Source of the DNA: JAOUEA01 sp963790335
GTDB taxonomy: Bacteria > Actinomycetota > UBA4738 > HRBIN12
DNA: 64,000 nucleotides
Direction of reading: 5' to 3'
Assembly (NCBI GenBank): GCA_963790335.1
Contig: CAWBOB010000003.1
Span: 1 to 64,000 of the forward strand
In this document: positions 18,895 through 30,494 of the stretch, one piece after another
Numbering within the stretch: the stretch's first letter is position 1
Layout: each line of letters begins with the position of its first letter
Made by a program: the position numbers and the translations under genes
Notes under the pieces: model-generated
Told to the model about the DNA's origin: nothing
Database searches by the model: none
What the model saw: only the letters and a program-made list of their open reading frames with translations

Positions 18895-20458
18895 ATCCGG
18901 AACACCCCGAACGACGTGGGCTCGAGCGGTGCACGCGACGCGGCGTCGAGCCCCAACGCGAGCACCTTCCGCGTATCGAGCGGATCGATCACGCCGTCGT
19001 CCCACAGGCGCGCGGTCGAATGGTACGGACTGCCCTCGGCCTCGTACCGATCGATCGTCGCCGGCTCGTCGGCCGGGATCGCCGCCGACCGTGCGTGAGC
19101 ACCTTGGCGGCCTGCACGCCGCCCATCACCGAGATGCGCGCGTTCGGCCACATGTAGAGCTGCCGCGGACCGTAGGCCCGGCCACACATCGCGTAGTTCC
19201 CGGCGCCGAACGATCCACCGATGATCACGGTGAACTTCGGCACGTTGGCGCACGCCACGGCGGTGACGAGCTTCGCGCCGTCCTTCGCGATGCCGCCGGC
19301 CTCGTACTCACGACCGACCATGAACCCCGTGATGTTCTGCAGGAAGACGAGCGGCACGCCCCGCTCGCACGCGAGCTCGATGAAGTGCGCGCCCTTCAGC
19401 GCCGACTCCGAGAACAGGATGCCGTTGTTCGCGAGCACCGCGACCGGATGCCCGTGGATGCGCGCGAACCCGCACACGAGCGTCTCGCCGTAGAGCCGCT
19501 TGAACTCGTGGAAGGCCGACCCGTCGACCACGCGGGCGATCACCTCACGCACGTCGTAGGCGAGCGAGAGGTCCTGCGGCACCACCCCGTAGATGCCGGT
19601 GGGGTCGACCGCGGGCTCCTCTGCCTCGGCGATCGCCCAGGCCCGTTCGATCGGCAGGTTCAGGTGCGAGACGATCTCGCGCACGATGCGCAGCGCGTGC
19701 TCGTCGTCGGCAGCCTCGTGGTCGGCCACGCCGCTCGTGCGCGTGTGCACGTCGGCGCCGCCGAGCTCCTCGGGGTCGACATCCTCGCCCGTGGCAGCCT
19801 TCACGAGCGGCGGCCCTCCGAGGAAGATCGTGCCCGTGCCGCGCACGATGACCGTCTCGTCGGACATCGCCGGCACGTACGCGCCGCCCGCCGTGCACGA
19901 CCCCATCACCGCGGCGATCTGCGCGATGCCCGCCGCCGACATGCGCGCCTGGTTGAAGAAGATGCGCCCGAAGTGTTCCCGATCCGGGAAGACCTCGGCC
20001 TGCAGTGGCAGGTACGCGCCGCCCGAATCCACCAGGTACACGCAGGGAAGCCGGTTCTCCAGCGCGATCTCCTGGGCGCGCAGATGCTTCTTCACCGTCA
20101 TCGGGAAGTAGGTGCCGCCCTTCACCGTGGCGTCGTTGGCGACGATCACGCACGGCGAACCATGGATCGGCCCGATGCCGGTGACGATGCCGGCGCCCGG
20201 CGCCTCGCCCTCGTACATGTCACACGCGGCGAGCGTAGAGAGCTCGAGGAACGCGGCGCCCCGGTCGACCAGTCGCTCGATACGCTCGCGTGCGGTGAGC
20301 TTGCCGCGCCCGCGGTGGCGCTCGGTCGCGGCCTCACCACCGCCCGCCCGAGCTGTGTCGAGCTTCGCCTTCAGCTCGTCGACGAGCCCGTGCATCGCCC
20401 GCGCGTTGTCGGCGAACCCCTCTGAGGTCGGATCGACGTGCGTGGCCAGCCGCGTCAT
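18891..20458 (-). CDS. Acyl-CoA carboxylase carboxyltransferase (beta) subunit (one frame break)
   Basis: About 522 residues. ATG 20458, then RGRGKLTARERIERLVDRGAAFLEL, YEGEAPGAGIVTGIGPIHG, MTVKKHLRAQEIALEN, YLVDSGGAYLPLQAEVFPDREHFGRIF (signature of the methylcrotonyl type), GSCTAGGAYVPAMSDE, FLQNITGFMVGREYEAGGIAKDGAK and GSFGAGNYAMCGRAY. A break near 19085 leads to DDGVIDPLDTRKVLALGLDAA at the end. It transfers CO2 from biotin to 3-methylcrotonyl-CoA. First gene of the minus-strand operon, 51 bp from the divergent dehydrogenase. Confidence 0.92.
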
Positions 20459-20465
20459 CGCCAGC

Positions 20466-20471
20466 ACCTTA
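20466..20471 (-). promoter_or_regulatory. -10 element of the leaderless carboxyltransferase operon
   Basis: TAAGGT on the minus strand, 7 nt before the ATG at 20458; it heads the four-gene leucine operon. Confidence 0.5.
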
Positions 20472-20495
20472 CTGCCGCTGTCGCTGCAGGCGGCG

Positions 20496-20501
20496 TAGCG
20501 T
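20496..20501 (+). promoter_or_regulatory. -10 element of the leaderless acyl-CoA dehydrogenase gene
   Basis: TAGCGT, 8 nt before the ATG at 20510, only 24 bp from the opposing -10, so one regulator bound between could control both arms. Confidence 0.5.
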
Positions 20502-20509
20502 GTAGGTCC

Positions 20510-21665
20510 ATGGGCGACCGCATCTCCGTCGAGGAGCTCCGCGAGCACCGTTCGCACGTTCGCCGAGCGCGAGCTGGCGCCGAAGGCCGAGCAGATCGAC
20601 CGCGACGACACCTTCCCTCGGTGGCTCTGGCCGCTGCTTGGGGAGCTCGGCGTGATGGGGCCGACCGTGCCCGAACGGGACGGGGGCGCCGGGCTCGGCT
20701 TCCTCGAGCACCTCGTGGTCGTCGAAGAGATCTCCCGTGCGTCGGCGTCGATGGGCATGTCGTACGCGGCGCATTCCAACCTCTGCGTGCACAACCTCTG
20801 GGCCAACGGCAGCGAGGAGCAGCACGCCCGCTGGTTGCCGAAGCTGCTCACGGGGGAGCACGTGGGCGCGCTCGCGATGAGCGAGGCCGACGCCGGCTCC
20901 GACGTGATCGGGTCGATGGCGTGCCGGGCCGAACGCGGCGACGGTGGCTGGCTCGCGAACGGCTCGAAGATGTGGATCACGAACGGTCCCGAGGCCGACG
21001 TGCTGATCGTGTACATGCGCACGACGCCGGAGGACGCAGCTGAGCAGGCGGTGACGGCGTTCGTGATCGAGCGCGACATGGCCGGGTTCAGCGTCTCCCC
21101 GAAGATGGACAAGCTCGGCATGCGCGGATCCCCGACCGCCGAGATCGTCTTCCGCGACTGCGAGATCCCCGACGACCACGTGCTCGGCGAGGCCCATCGG
21201 GGCACGCGCGTGCTGATGTCGGGGCTCGACTCCGAGCGGGTGGTGCTCTCGGGAGGTCCGATCGGCATCATGCAGGCGGCGCTCGACCTCGTGCTTCCGT
21301 ACGTACGCGAACGACGGCAGTTCGGTGTGCCGATCGGCTCGTTCGAGCTGATGCAGGGCAAGCTCGCCGACATGTTCGTTGCGCTCGAGTCCTCGCGCGC
21401 GTACGCCTACGAGGTCGCCGGCCGGTTCGACCGCGAGCCGGATCGCCGCCACTCCGCAGCGGCCGCCGCATGCTTGCTCGCAGCATCGGAGCGAGCCGTG
21501 CAGGTCGCCCTCGAGGCGATCCAGGCCATGGGCGGCGCCGGGTATCTCAACGAGGTGCCGGCGGGGCGCTTGCTGCGGGACGCGAAGCTCTACACGATCG
21601 GCGCCGGCACCGCGGAGATCAGGCGCATGCTGATCGGCCGTGAGCTCACCGGCAGGCTCACGTAG
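20510..21665 (+). CDS. Acyl-CoA dehydrogenase (probable isovaleryl-CoA dehydrogenase; one frame break)
   Basis: About 385 residues. The start MGDRISVEELREH passes through a break near 20548 into FAERELAPKAEQIDRDDTFP. Then come YAAHSNLCVHNLWANGSEEQ, the FAD/substrate signature ALAMSEADAGSDV, WITNGPEADVLIVYMRT, EIVFRDCEIPDDHVLGE, QFGVPIGSFELMQGKLADM and QAMGGAGYLNE. This layout is that of isovaleryl-CoA dehydrogenases, and the opposing operon encodes the following steps. It oxidises isovaleryl-CoA to 3-methylcrotonyl-CoA with FAD. The acyl-CoA synthetase starts 11 nt downstream. Confidence 0.9.
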
Positions 21666-21675
21666 GAGCGCGGGG

Positions 21676-23632
21676 GTGAGCGGGGCGGATGGGTTCATCT
21701 GGTCGCCCGGCGAGGCCGACGTCGACCGCGCCAATGTGACGCGGCTCATGCGAACCCACGGCATCGAGACGTTGCCCGAGCTGACTGACCGGTCGGTCGC
21801 CGACGTCGAGTGGTTCTGGGATGCCGTGGTCCGCGACCTCGACATCGAGTTCTCGACGCCGTACGAGCGCGTGATCGACCGCTCGCGCGGACCCGAGTGG
21901 GCCACCTGGTTCGTCGGCGGACGGACGAACGTCGCGCGCCAATGCGTGGATCGATGGGCCGAGCGCACCCCCGACGCGGTGGCCGTCGTCTGGGAAGGCG
22001 AGGACGGCGAGGTGCGCGAAGCCTCCTACGCCACGCTGAGGGCGATGACCGACGCGGTCGCGACGACGCTGCTCGATCTCGGGGTCCGGCCGCGGCGACA
22101 CCGTGGCGCTGTTCCTGCCGATGGCGATCGAGACCGTGGCCGCGCTCATGGCCTGCTCGAAGATCGGCGCGACCTGGGTGCCGATCTTCAGCGGGTTCGG
22201 ACCCGACGCCGTGGCCGCGCGCATCGCCGACGCGAGGTGCGGGGTCGTGATCACCGCGAACGCGACGTTCCGTAAGGGCACGGTGGTACCGATGAAGCCG
22301 GTCGCCGACCGGGCGGCCGAGATCGCCGGCGGTGTTCGGCACATGGTCGTGTGGGACCGGTTCCCCGGCGAGGCGACGCCGAGGTCCGAGGGGCGCGACG
22401 TCGCCTGGCCCGAACCCGACCTCGGCGCTGCCGCCATCGACGCCGAGCCGCTCGACAGCGAGCATCCGCTGTTCATCGGATACACGAGCGGTACGACCGG
22501 CAGACCCAAGGGCGCGGTGCACGTGCACGGCGGCTTCCTCGTGAAGATCGCCGAGGAGGTCGCGTACCAGGTCGACCTGCACGCGGGGGAGCGGCTGCAC
22601 TGGGCCACCGACCTCGGATGGATCATGGGCCCGTGGGAGATCGTGGGCTCGCTGGCGCTCGGCGCGACGGTCGTGCTCACCGAGGGGTCACCGCTGCACC
22701 CGCGGTCGGACCGGCTGCTGCACCAGGTGGCCCGTCATCGCATCACCGTGCTGGGCGTGTCGCCGACACTCGTGCGGGCGATGCGCGCCACCGCCCACCA
22801 GCACCTGGGTGACCACGACCGCTCGTCGCTCCGGGTGCTCGCGTCGACGGGGGAGCCGTGGGACCCCGATTCCTACCGGTGGCTCCACGAGGAAGTCGGT
22901 GAGGCCCGCAGGCCGATCGTGAACCTGTCGGGCGGCACCGAGGTCGGGGCGTGCTTCCTCTCGCCGCACCCGGTCGTGCCGACCAAGGTCGCGTCGCTCG
23001 GCGGCCCGGCGCTCGGCATGGACCTCGACATCGTCGATGCCGACGGCGCCTCGGTGGCACCCGGCGCCGTCGGCGAGCTGGTCTGTCGCCAGCCCTGGCC
23101 CTCGATGACGCGAGGCATCTGGGGCGACGCTGAGCGCTACCTCGACACGTACTGGCGGCGCTTCGAGGGCGTGTGGACCCACGGCGACTGGGCGAGCCGC
23201 GACGACGACGGCTACTGGTTCCTGCACGGGCGGAGCGACGACACCCTCAACGTGGCCGGCAAGCGCATCGGCCCGGCCGAGATCGAGTCCGCGGTCGCCA
23301 CGCATGCCGCGGTCGCGGAGTCGGCCGCCGTGGGTCTGCCCGATCCGGTGAAGGGTGAGTCGATCACCTGTGTCGTCGTGCTGCGGGCGGGCGACTGGCC
23401 GGAGCCGGCGACGCTCTCGCAGGAGGTGCGGGCCGCGGTCCGGGAACACGTGGGAAGCGCGTTCACGCCGAGGCGCGTCGTGTTCGTCGACGCCCTGCCG
23501 AAGACCCGGAGCGCGAAGATCGTGCGCCGCGCGGTGCGGGCGGCGCTGACGGGCGACGACCCGGGCGACCTCTCCTCGCTCGAGGATCCCGGCGTGGTCG
23601 AGGCCATCCGTCACCGGGTCGCGCAGGTGTGA
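21676..23632 (+). CDS. AMP-forming acyl-CoA synthetase (one frame break)
   Basis: About 651 residues, ACS-like in size. N-terminus DGFIWSPGEADVDRANVTR; a break near 22090 joins LLDLGVRPG to DTVALFLPMAIETVAALMA. ATP loop YTSGTTGRPKGAVHVHGG, LSGGTEVGACFL, GELVCRQPWPSMTRGIW, THGDWASRDDDGYWFLHGRSDD and NVAGKRIGPAEIESA are present. The usual PKTRSGK motif with the acetylatable catalytic Lys reads PKTRSAK, a Gly-to-Ala change. Position suggests a short branched acid (isovalerate) or acetoacetate as substrate; this is inference. GTG start. Confidence 0.87.
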
Positions 23633-23687
23633 TCACCACCGACTGGGGAGCCGGAGGGGGCCGCCGCGGCGGTGCGATGATGCCCAC

Positions 23688-26397
23688 GTGCTGACCCCGG
23701 AGATGCTCGGTCGAACCTTCGCGGAGGCGCCCGACCCGGAGCTCGCGCGGGTCGCCTTCTCGCGGGTCGGTGACGATCCCGGGCGCGCGGGAGGCGCTTG
23801 CCCGGCCCGAGATCACCGAGGTCGCGGCCCGGTTGCTCGGCTTCTCGACCGCGGCGGCCGACTTCCTGGTGGCGAACCCCGACGAGGTGTCGGCGCTCGC
23901 CGACGTCACGGCGCGCGATGCCGAGGCGCTTGCGGGTCGAGCTCGCCGGCGACGTCGAGCGTCTCGGCGCGCGCGCGGGTCTGCGCCGCTTCCGACGGCG
24001 GGCGATGATGCGTGTGGCCGCCCGTGACCTCGCCGGCGCCCCGCTCGATGACGTGGTCGCGGAGATCAGCGCGATCGCCGATGCCTGCATCACCAAGGCG
24101 CTCCGGCTCACCGACCACGGCGCGCTCGCGGTCGTCGGCCTCGGCAAGCTCGGGCGGCCGCGAGCTGAACTACGCGAGCGACGTCGACCTGCTGTTCCTG
24201 CACGGCGGGGCCGGGCCCGAGGCGCAGGAAGCCGCCGAGCGCGCGGTCGCATCGCTCGCCGCCATGCTGGCCGAGCCGACCGCCGACGGGCTCGCGCTCC
24301 GTGTCGACGTGGCGCTGCGGCCCGGGCGGCACGGGCGGGCGCGCTCAGCCGGTCGCTCGAGGCGACGCTCGCCTACTACGCTCGCGAGTCCGCGACGTGG
24401 GAACGCCAGGCGATGATCAAGGCGAGGCCGATCGCGGGTCCACCGGAGCTCGGCGAGGGGTTCCTCGCCGGCATCGAGCCGTTCGTGTACCCGCCGCGAG
24501 CTCGCGCCGGCAGCGATCGACGACGTCCGCCGCACGAAGGTCCGGCTCGAGGAGTACGTGCGCCGGCGCGGCAAGGAGCTCATCGAGGTCAAGCGAGGGC
24601 GCGGCGGCATCAGGGACGTGGAGTTCGCCGTGCAGCTGCTGCAGATCGTGCACGGGCGCCGCGACGCGAGACTCCGCACGCCGAACACCCTCGAGGCCCT
24701 GGCGAGCGCTGGCGCACGAGGGATACGTCGCCGACGCCGACGCCGATGCGCTCGCCGGCGCGTATCGGTTCCTGCGGCAGGTCGAGCACCGGCTGCAGAT
24801 CGTGCGGGATCTGCAGACCCACGACCTTCCGGCCGCCCGACGCGATCGCACGACGCTCGCCCGCTCGCTCGGTCTCGCCGACGCCGAAGCGCTCGCCGAG
24901 GAGTACGAGCGCACGACGGACCTCGTGCGTTCGATCCACGAGCGTCTGTTCTACCGGCCGCTGTTGGAGTCGTTCGCCGGTCCGGCGCAGCTGCACCCGT
25001 GCACACGGCACCGATCGCCCGGCGACCGAGGAGCTGCTGCGGGGGCTGAGCTTCGCCGACCCCGCACGCTCCTACGACGTGCTGGGCCGGCTCGTCGACC
25101 CGTCCGGCGCATCGGCAAGGTGCTCGCGAACCTGTTCCCGGTCATGGCGCCCGCGCTGGCGCTCTCGCCCGGCGCCCGACGCGGCCCTGCTGCGACTGGA
25201 GCGCATCGCCGACGCGGTGGGGCTGCTCGACGACGGGCGCGACCGTGTGGTGGCCGACCTGCTCGCGACCGATCCAGTCGCCGCCCGCCGCCTCGCCCAC
25301 CTTGCTGCCGCGAGCTCGTTCGCGGTCGATCTGCTGGTCGCCGACCCGACGCGCATCGCGGGCATGAGCGACACGCTGCTCGGTGGCGAGACCGACGCCG
25401 CCGGGCGATCTCGTCGACGCGGTGGCCCGCACGGCGGGTCGTGAGCTCACGCCTCGAGGGGCGGGCGAGGCGTTCTCGGCCGTCGCCGTTCGCGTCGTGC
25501 GGGAGGCGCTGGGCGAGGCGGCGCGAGCGTCGGTGCGTCGGGCGACCTTCCCTTCGCCGTGATCGGCATGGGCAAGCTCGGGGCGCGCGAGCTCAACGTC
25601 GCGAGCGACCTCGACCTGATGTTCGTCTACGAGGGCGAGGGCTCGGCGGCCCAGCGCGTGGCAGCGCAGCTCGCCGAGCAGGTGCTGCGACACATCCGGG
25701 ATGCGGGGTTCACACCCGACGCCGACCTGCGGCCGGAGGGCCGCAACGGCCCGCTCGCGCGATCGATCGCCGGCTACCTCGAGTACTGGCAGCGCTACGC
25801 GGAGCCGTGGGAGTTCCAGGCGCTGCTGCGCGCTCGAGCGGTCGCGGGCGACCCCGAGCTCGGCCGTCGCTTCGAGCTGAATGCGGCGGACGCCGCCTTC
25901 CCGCACGACGGCGTCACGATCGATCGCGTCGCCGAGATGCGTCGCATGCGCGAGCGCATCGAGCGCGAGCGCGTGAAGCCGCCCGAGGCGGCGAGGTTCC
26001 ACTTCAAGCTCGGCGTGGGCTCGCTCGCCGACGTGCAGTTCGCGGTGGAGCTCTCGCTGATGCGCCACGGCGGCGCGCATCCCGAGATCCGCTCCCGCCG
26101 CACGCTCGAGGCGATCGACCGGCTCGCTGCGGCCAAGCTCATGCCGGGCTCGGTGGCGAGGGACCTCGGTGAGGCGTTCGTGTTCTGCACCGACGTGAAG
26201 AACGCCCTCGAGATGGACCGGCGGGTGCACGCCGAAGCGGTGCCGCGCCGGGCCATGCCGAGCAGACCGCGCTCGCGAGGCGTCTCGGCTACGAGGAGTA
26301 CCCTCGCCAGAGCTTCATCGACGACTACCTGCGCATCACCCGACGCGCCCGCCGGGCGATGGAACGCGTCTTCTCCGAGGAGGGAACGAGCGAGTGA
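23688..26397 (+). CDS. glnE: Bifunctional glutamine synthetase adenylyltransferase/deadenylase (many frame breaks)
   Basis: Read across all three frames with at least twelve breaks (for example near 23785, 23930, 24153, 24330, 24495, 24705, 25000, 25110, 25400, 25535 and 26255), yet both halves are recognisable. N-half: VVGLGKLGGRELNYASDVDLLFLHGG and IEVKRGRGGIRDVEFAVQLLQ; C-half: VIGMGKLGARELNVASDLDLMFVYEG, AWAEPWEFQ-like YAEPWEFQALLRARAVAGDP and FKLGVGSLADVQFAVEL. These are the paired nucleotidyltransferase GxGKxGxxE...SDxD sites of GlnE. It modifies the adenylylation Tyr of GlnA1. Several breaks vanish when one G is removed from a GGG run (23782, 24152, 24323, 24336). Confidence 0.92.
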
Positions 26398-27265
26398 GCG
26401 AACGACCGACGCGCGCTGATCACCGGCGCGTCGAGCGGGTTCGGCGTGGAGTTCACGCGCCTGTTCGCTGCCGACGGGTACGACGTGGTCATGGCGGCAC
26501 GCAGCGGCGACGCGATGCAGACGGTGGCGAGCGAGGTGCGAGGCGCGCCACGGCGTCGAGGTCGACGTGATCGCGATCGACCTGGCGACGCGAGGCGCGA
26601 GCGCCGAGCTCGTCGCGCAGCTGCTCGCGCGCAACGTCATCGTCGACGCGCTCGTGAACAACGCGGGGTTCTCGACCTACGGCGAGTTCTGGCGTGACGA
26701 TCCCGCGACGCAGTCCGACATGCTGGCGGTGAACGTGGTCGCGCTCACCGAGCTCAGTCGCCTGATCCTGCCGGGCATGGTCGAGCGCGGTCGCGGCCGC
26801 GTGCTGAATCTGGGCTCGGTGGGCTCGTTCAGCGCGGCCCCGATGACCGCGGCATACGCCGCGACCAAGGCCTACGTGCTCTCGCTGTCGCTCGCCATGG
26901 CCGAGGAGCTCAGGGACTCGCGCGGTCACGGTGACGTGCCTGTGTCCCGGTCCGACCCCACGGGGTTCCAGGAGCGGGCGGCGATGCACGACTCCGCCCT
27001 GATCCGAGGCCGGAAGCTCCCCGGTGCCCGTGAGGTCGCCGAGGCGGGGTACGCCGCGATGAAGGCCGGCACGCCGTATCTCGTGACGGGGCGACGAGCA
27101 AGCTCGTTCGCGTTCGGGTCGCGGTTCCTGCCGCGCACGATGACGGCGCGGATCGCCGGGCCGGTCCCAGCGACGCATCTGACACGAAGGGGGACGAACC
27201 GATGCTCAAGGAGTTCAAGGCGTTCGCGATGCGAGGCAACCTCATCGACATCGCGGTCGGGCTGA
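26394..27265 (+). CDS. Short-chain dehydrogenase/reductase (frames broken)
   Basis: Starts with a GTG overlapping the glnE stop (GTGA). After a break near 26412 the Rossmann motif reads ALITGASSGFGVEFTRLFAADG; after another near 26545 come VDVIAIDLATRGA, VDALVNNAGFSTYGEFW, NVVALTELSRLILPGM, VLNLGSVGSFSAAPMTAAYAATKAYV (Ser-Tyr-Lys triad); two more near 26920-26955 precede TGFQERAAM. Fits the classical NAD(P)H SDR fold close to the YqjQ/DltE group. Substrate unknown. The C-terminal end is uncertain because the reading frame runs into mscL; the real stop may lie near 27180. Confidence 0.75.
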
Positions 27266-27577
27266 TCCTCGCGCTGGCGTTCAGCGCGGTCGTGAACGCG
27301 TTCGTCGAGGGGATCGTGCTGAACCTGATCGCGGCGATCCTGGGTGAGCCGAGCTTCGATTCGATCGTCTGGACGATCGGCGACGGCCCCGACGAGACCA
27401 CGATCTGATCGGCCGGTTCATCACGGCGCTCGTGAACTTCGTGCTCATCGCATGGGTGCTGTTCTGGATCGTGAAGGTCGCCAACCGCGATCAAGAAGCC
27501 GCGCCGACGAGGAAGCGGCTCCGACCGAGATCGAGCTGCTGACCGAGATCCGCGATGTGCTTCGCGGATCCACCTGA
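27202..27577 (+). CDS. mscL: Large-conductance mechanosensitive channel MscL (frames broken)
   Basis: GAAGGGGG precedes the ATG. MLKEFKAFAMRGNLIDIAVG and ILALAFSAVVNAFVEGIV form the amphipathic N-helix and pore-lining TM1. A missing base near 27405 (ATCTGATC for ATC CTG ATC) ends the frame; the next frame gives IGRFITALVNFVLIAWVLFWIVKVANR, TM2. Near 27490 two CG-dinucleotide losses separate this from ADEEAAPTEIELLTEIRDVL, the C-terminal bundle helix. Restored length is about 128 residues, normal for MscL, which vents solutes on hypo-osmotic shock. Confidence 0.92.
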
Positions 27578-27661
27578 TCGCCGTTCGAGGTCGTCGGAAC
27601 GTGAAGGTTCGGTGTCGGGTGTGCCACGCCGGGTTTCCGGGCTCAAGTGCGTGCCGAAGAT

Positions 27662-27955
27662 ATGGACATGTGGATCGACGCCACCCCCGAGGCGTGCACG
27701 TTCGTCAAGGAGCGCGGAGGCATGCTGTTCCTGCGCGCGCGCCGGTTCGCCGGGTTCCCGGGTGGGTTGACGATGCTCGAGACGACGACCGAGCCCCCGC
27801 CCGACGCGTTGGACTGGCGCCGCATCCAGGTGCGCGGCTTCCTGTTGTTCGTGCCCAGGAAGATGCGCTTGCCCGACGAGCTGCACCTGCGGCTGCGCGG
27901 GCGGTTCCGCAGGCGGGTCGATGCCCTGTGGAACGGCTGCATCTACGTCGTCTGA
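27662..27955 (+). CDS. Hypothetical 97-residue basic protein
   Basis: Intact frame from ATG 27662, a second ATG two codons on. Sequence features: WIDATPEACTFVKERGG at the start, aromatic/hydrophobic LLFVPRKMRLPDELHLRLRGRFRRR and the end LWNGCIYVV. No signal, TM or known motif. It lies between MscL and a convergent membrane-protein gene. Confidence 0.5.
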   Translation: MDMWIDATPEACTFVKERGGMLFLRARRFAGFPGGLTMLETTTEPPPDALDWRRIQVRGFLLFVPRKMRLPDELHLRLRGRFRRRVDALWNGCIYVV

Positions 27956-27986
27956 GCGGTCGCTCGGCGCCGCACCGATCCCCGGA

Positions 27987-28772
27987 TCAGATCCGGGTAC
28001 GAGCGCGAACGGTGTCAGACGGCGGGCGGTCCTGGTACCGACGGCGATCGTCGTCGGTGTCGCCGCGCCAGGTGCCCGCGAGTCTTCCAGTGCGTCTGCA
28101 CCAGCCACCACGACGCGGCGGCGAGGGCGAGCCCCGAGACGATGTCGGCGATGCCCTGCTCGCGTTCGGCGGTCTCGCCGATCGAGAACACCGCGCTCGT
28201 GCCCGGCGCCGCGACACGGAACACGCCATAGCCGGCCTCGATCGCGCTCGCCACGAAGGTCACCACGAAGATCAGCACCACCGTGTAGGCGAACGCCTGG
28301 AACGTGCGTGCGGCTGGCGATCGGAGGAAGCAGACCGTCTCCGGTGAGCTGGCGGCGCCAGTCCAGGTGCAGGCGGTAGACCGCCAGCGCCACGATCGCC
28401 GTGATGCCGGCCGCGACGAGCGTTCGGATCGCGGCGTCGCGCGGGTCGAGCCCGAGGTCGCCCATGCCGGTGACCAGATCGCCCACGCCGCCCATCTCGG
28501 CTCCGGGTATGCCGCCGCCGAGCCCGGCCGAGCAAGCCGCCCGTCCGGCTCAGGTCCCAGCACGAGCTGCACGGCGGCCTCGATGAACGCCGAGGCCGCG
28601 ACGACGCCGATCACGAGCACCGGCAGCATCGCCACCGACAGGTAGATCGCCCGCGGGCGCATGGCTCGCTCGTCGGCGAGGTGGCGCCCCGTGATCACGG
28701 CCACGATCGCCATGAGCAGGCCCGAGGGTCGCGAACGCTCCGATGACGCGAGCCGGCGCCTCCGTCGAACAT
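27987..28772 (-). CDS. Polytopic membrane protein, possibly DUF5671-like (frames broken)
   Basis: Start ATG 28772 with AAGGAC upstream. Segments in alternating frames: IGAFATLG / LLMAIVAVITGRHLADE, AIYLSVAMLPVLVIGVVAASAFIEAAVQLV, then DPRDAAIRTLVAAGITAIVALAVYRLHLDWRR, then FQAFAYTVVLIFVVTFVASAIEAGYGVFR and IADIVSGLALAAASWWLVQTHWK. Alternating hydrophobic helices and short charged loops of this kind occur in DUF5671 proteins. Five or so breaks prevent an exact end; the likely C-terminus is DRPPSDTVRARTRI. Function unknown. Confidence 0.5.
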
Positions 28773-28943
28773 GCTCGTGTCCTTCCGGTCGGGTACCCCG
28801 GACCGATGTCCGGGAGGTCGAGCGCCAGCATCACAGCCCGATCGCCGCGTGTCGAACACCGCGGTGCTCCGCGGGCAAGCACGCGGATCTTCGCCCGGAA
28901 TGCGGGTGACATCCGCAGGGCTCGAGCGTGCGAACCTGTGCAC

Positions 28944-30494
28944 ATGAAGAAGCGTCACCGGTGCCGTGCTCGGCGTGGTCTCGGCGTGCGTCGCGCTCGG
29001 CGTCGCCCACCTGGTCGCGGCGTTCGTGGGCAGCGAGTCGTCCCCCGTGGTGGCGGTGGGATCGGCCGCGATCGACCTCACGCCCGAGTGGCTCAAGTCG
29101 TTCGCCATCCGCACGTTCGGCGAGCAGGACAAGCTCGTGCTGCTCGTCGGGCGTCGGCGTGGTCATCGCGCTGCTCGCGATCGGCCTGGGCCTGGCCTCG
29201 GTGCGCCGACCGCGTACAGGCTTGATCGGCCTCGCACTCCTCGCCGCGGTCGGCCTCGCCGCCGCCCTCACCCGCCCCACGGCCACCGCGCTCGACGCGT
29301 TGCCCTCGCTGATCGGGGCGGTCGCGGGAGCGGCGACCCTCCTGGCGCTGCAGCGCGAGGCTCGTGGCATCGCGCGAACCCCGACGAGACCGGCGAGGCG
29401 AGCGAGACCCGCATCCCCCGACGGCGTCGATCGGCGCCGGTTCTTCGTCTCGAGCGGGGTCGCGCTGGGGGTGGCCGCCGCGGCCGGCGCCTTCGGCCAG
29501 TTCCTCTCCCGGCGTTCGCAGGCCGACGCCTCCCGGGCGGCGGTCACGCTTCCCGCGCCTGCCGACGCCGCCGCCGGCGGCTCCGAGCGGCGTCGACCTC
29601 AGCGTCGACGGCCTGAGCCCGTACTACACGCCCAACGCCGACTTCTATCGCGTCGACACGGCGCTCATCGTTCCGTCGGTGCCTGCCGAGGACTGGGGCC
29701 TGCGGGTGCACGGCATGGTCGCCAACGAGCTCACGCTCGACTTCGAGCAGCTCATGTCGAGGCCGCTGATCGAGCGCGACATCACGCTCGCGTGCGTCTC
29801 GAACGAGGTGGGTGGTCCCTACGTCGGCAACGCCCGGTGGGTCGGGGCTCCGCTCGCCGACCTGCTCGACGAGGCTGGCGTCGACCCCGCTGCCACGCAG
29901 CTCGTCTCGACCGCCGTCGACGGCTTCACGATCGGCACGCCCGTGCAGGCGGTCACCGACGGTCGCGACGCGATGCTCGCGATCGGCATGAACGGCGAGC
30001 CGCTCCCGGTCGAGCACGGCTTCCCCGTGCGCATGGTCGTGCCCGGCCTCTACGGCTACGTGTCGGCCACGAAGTGGCTGGTGGACCTCGAGCTCACGAC
30101 CTTCGACGCGTTCGACCCGTACTGGATCAGGCGTGGGTGGGCCGAGCAGGCGCCCATCAAGACGCAGTCGCGCATCGACACCCCGAAGCCGCTCGCGCGC
30201 GTCCCGGCCGGCGAGGTCGTGGTCGCGGGCGTCGCCTGGGCCCAGCACACCGGCATCGAGCGCGGTCGAGGTGCGCATCGACGACGGCGAGTGGCAGCAG
30301 GCCGAGCTCGCCGCCGAGAACACGATCGACACCTGGCGGCAGTGGAAGATCGTCGCGACGCTCGCTCCCGGCAACCGCACGCATCGAGGTGCGAGCCACC
30401 GACGGCGAGCGGCGAGACGCAGACCGCCGAGCGCGCCGAGCCGTTCCCCAGCGGCGCCACCGGACAGCATTCCATCGTGATCCAGGTGGACTGA
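28944..30494 (+). CDS. Membrane-anchored sulfite-oxidase-type molybdopterin oxidoreductase (frames broken)
   Basis: About 515 residues when frames are merged. The N-terminus has about four TM segments (LGVVSACVALGVAHLVAAF, VGVVIALLAIGLGLA, TGLIGLALLAAVGLAAAL, LIGAVAGAATLLAL), then DRRRFFVSSGVALGVAAAAGAF, a twin-arginine-like helix. The catalytic domain follows: WGLRVHGMVANELTLDFEQLM, ITLACVSNEVGG (molybdenum-binding Cys), FPVRMVVPGLYGYVSATKWL and IKTQSRIDTPKP, then a dimerisation domain (VEVRIDDGEWQQAEL). The family oxidises sulfite or reduces oxidised thiols/methionine; no haem motif is seen. Active domain expected outside the membrane. Confidence 0.85.

Noticed and set aside
27340..27577. 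Programmed frameshift in mscL
   Set aside because: No slippery site or downstream pseudoknot; all MscL proteins are encoded in one frame and restoring one base repairs the frame.
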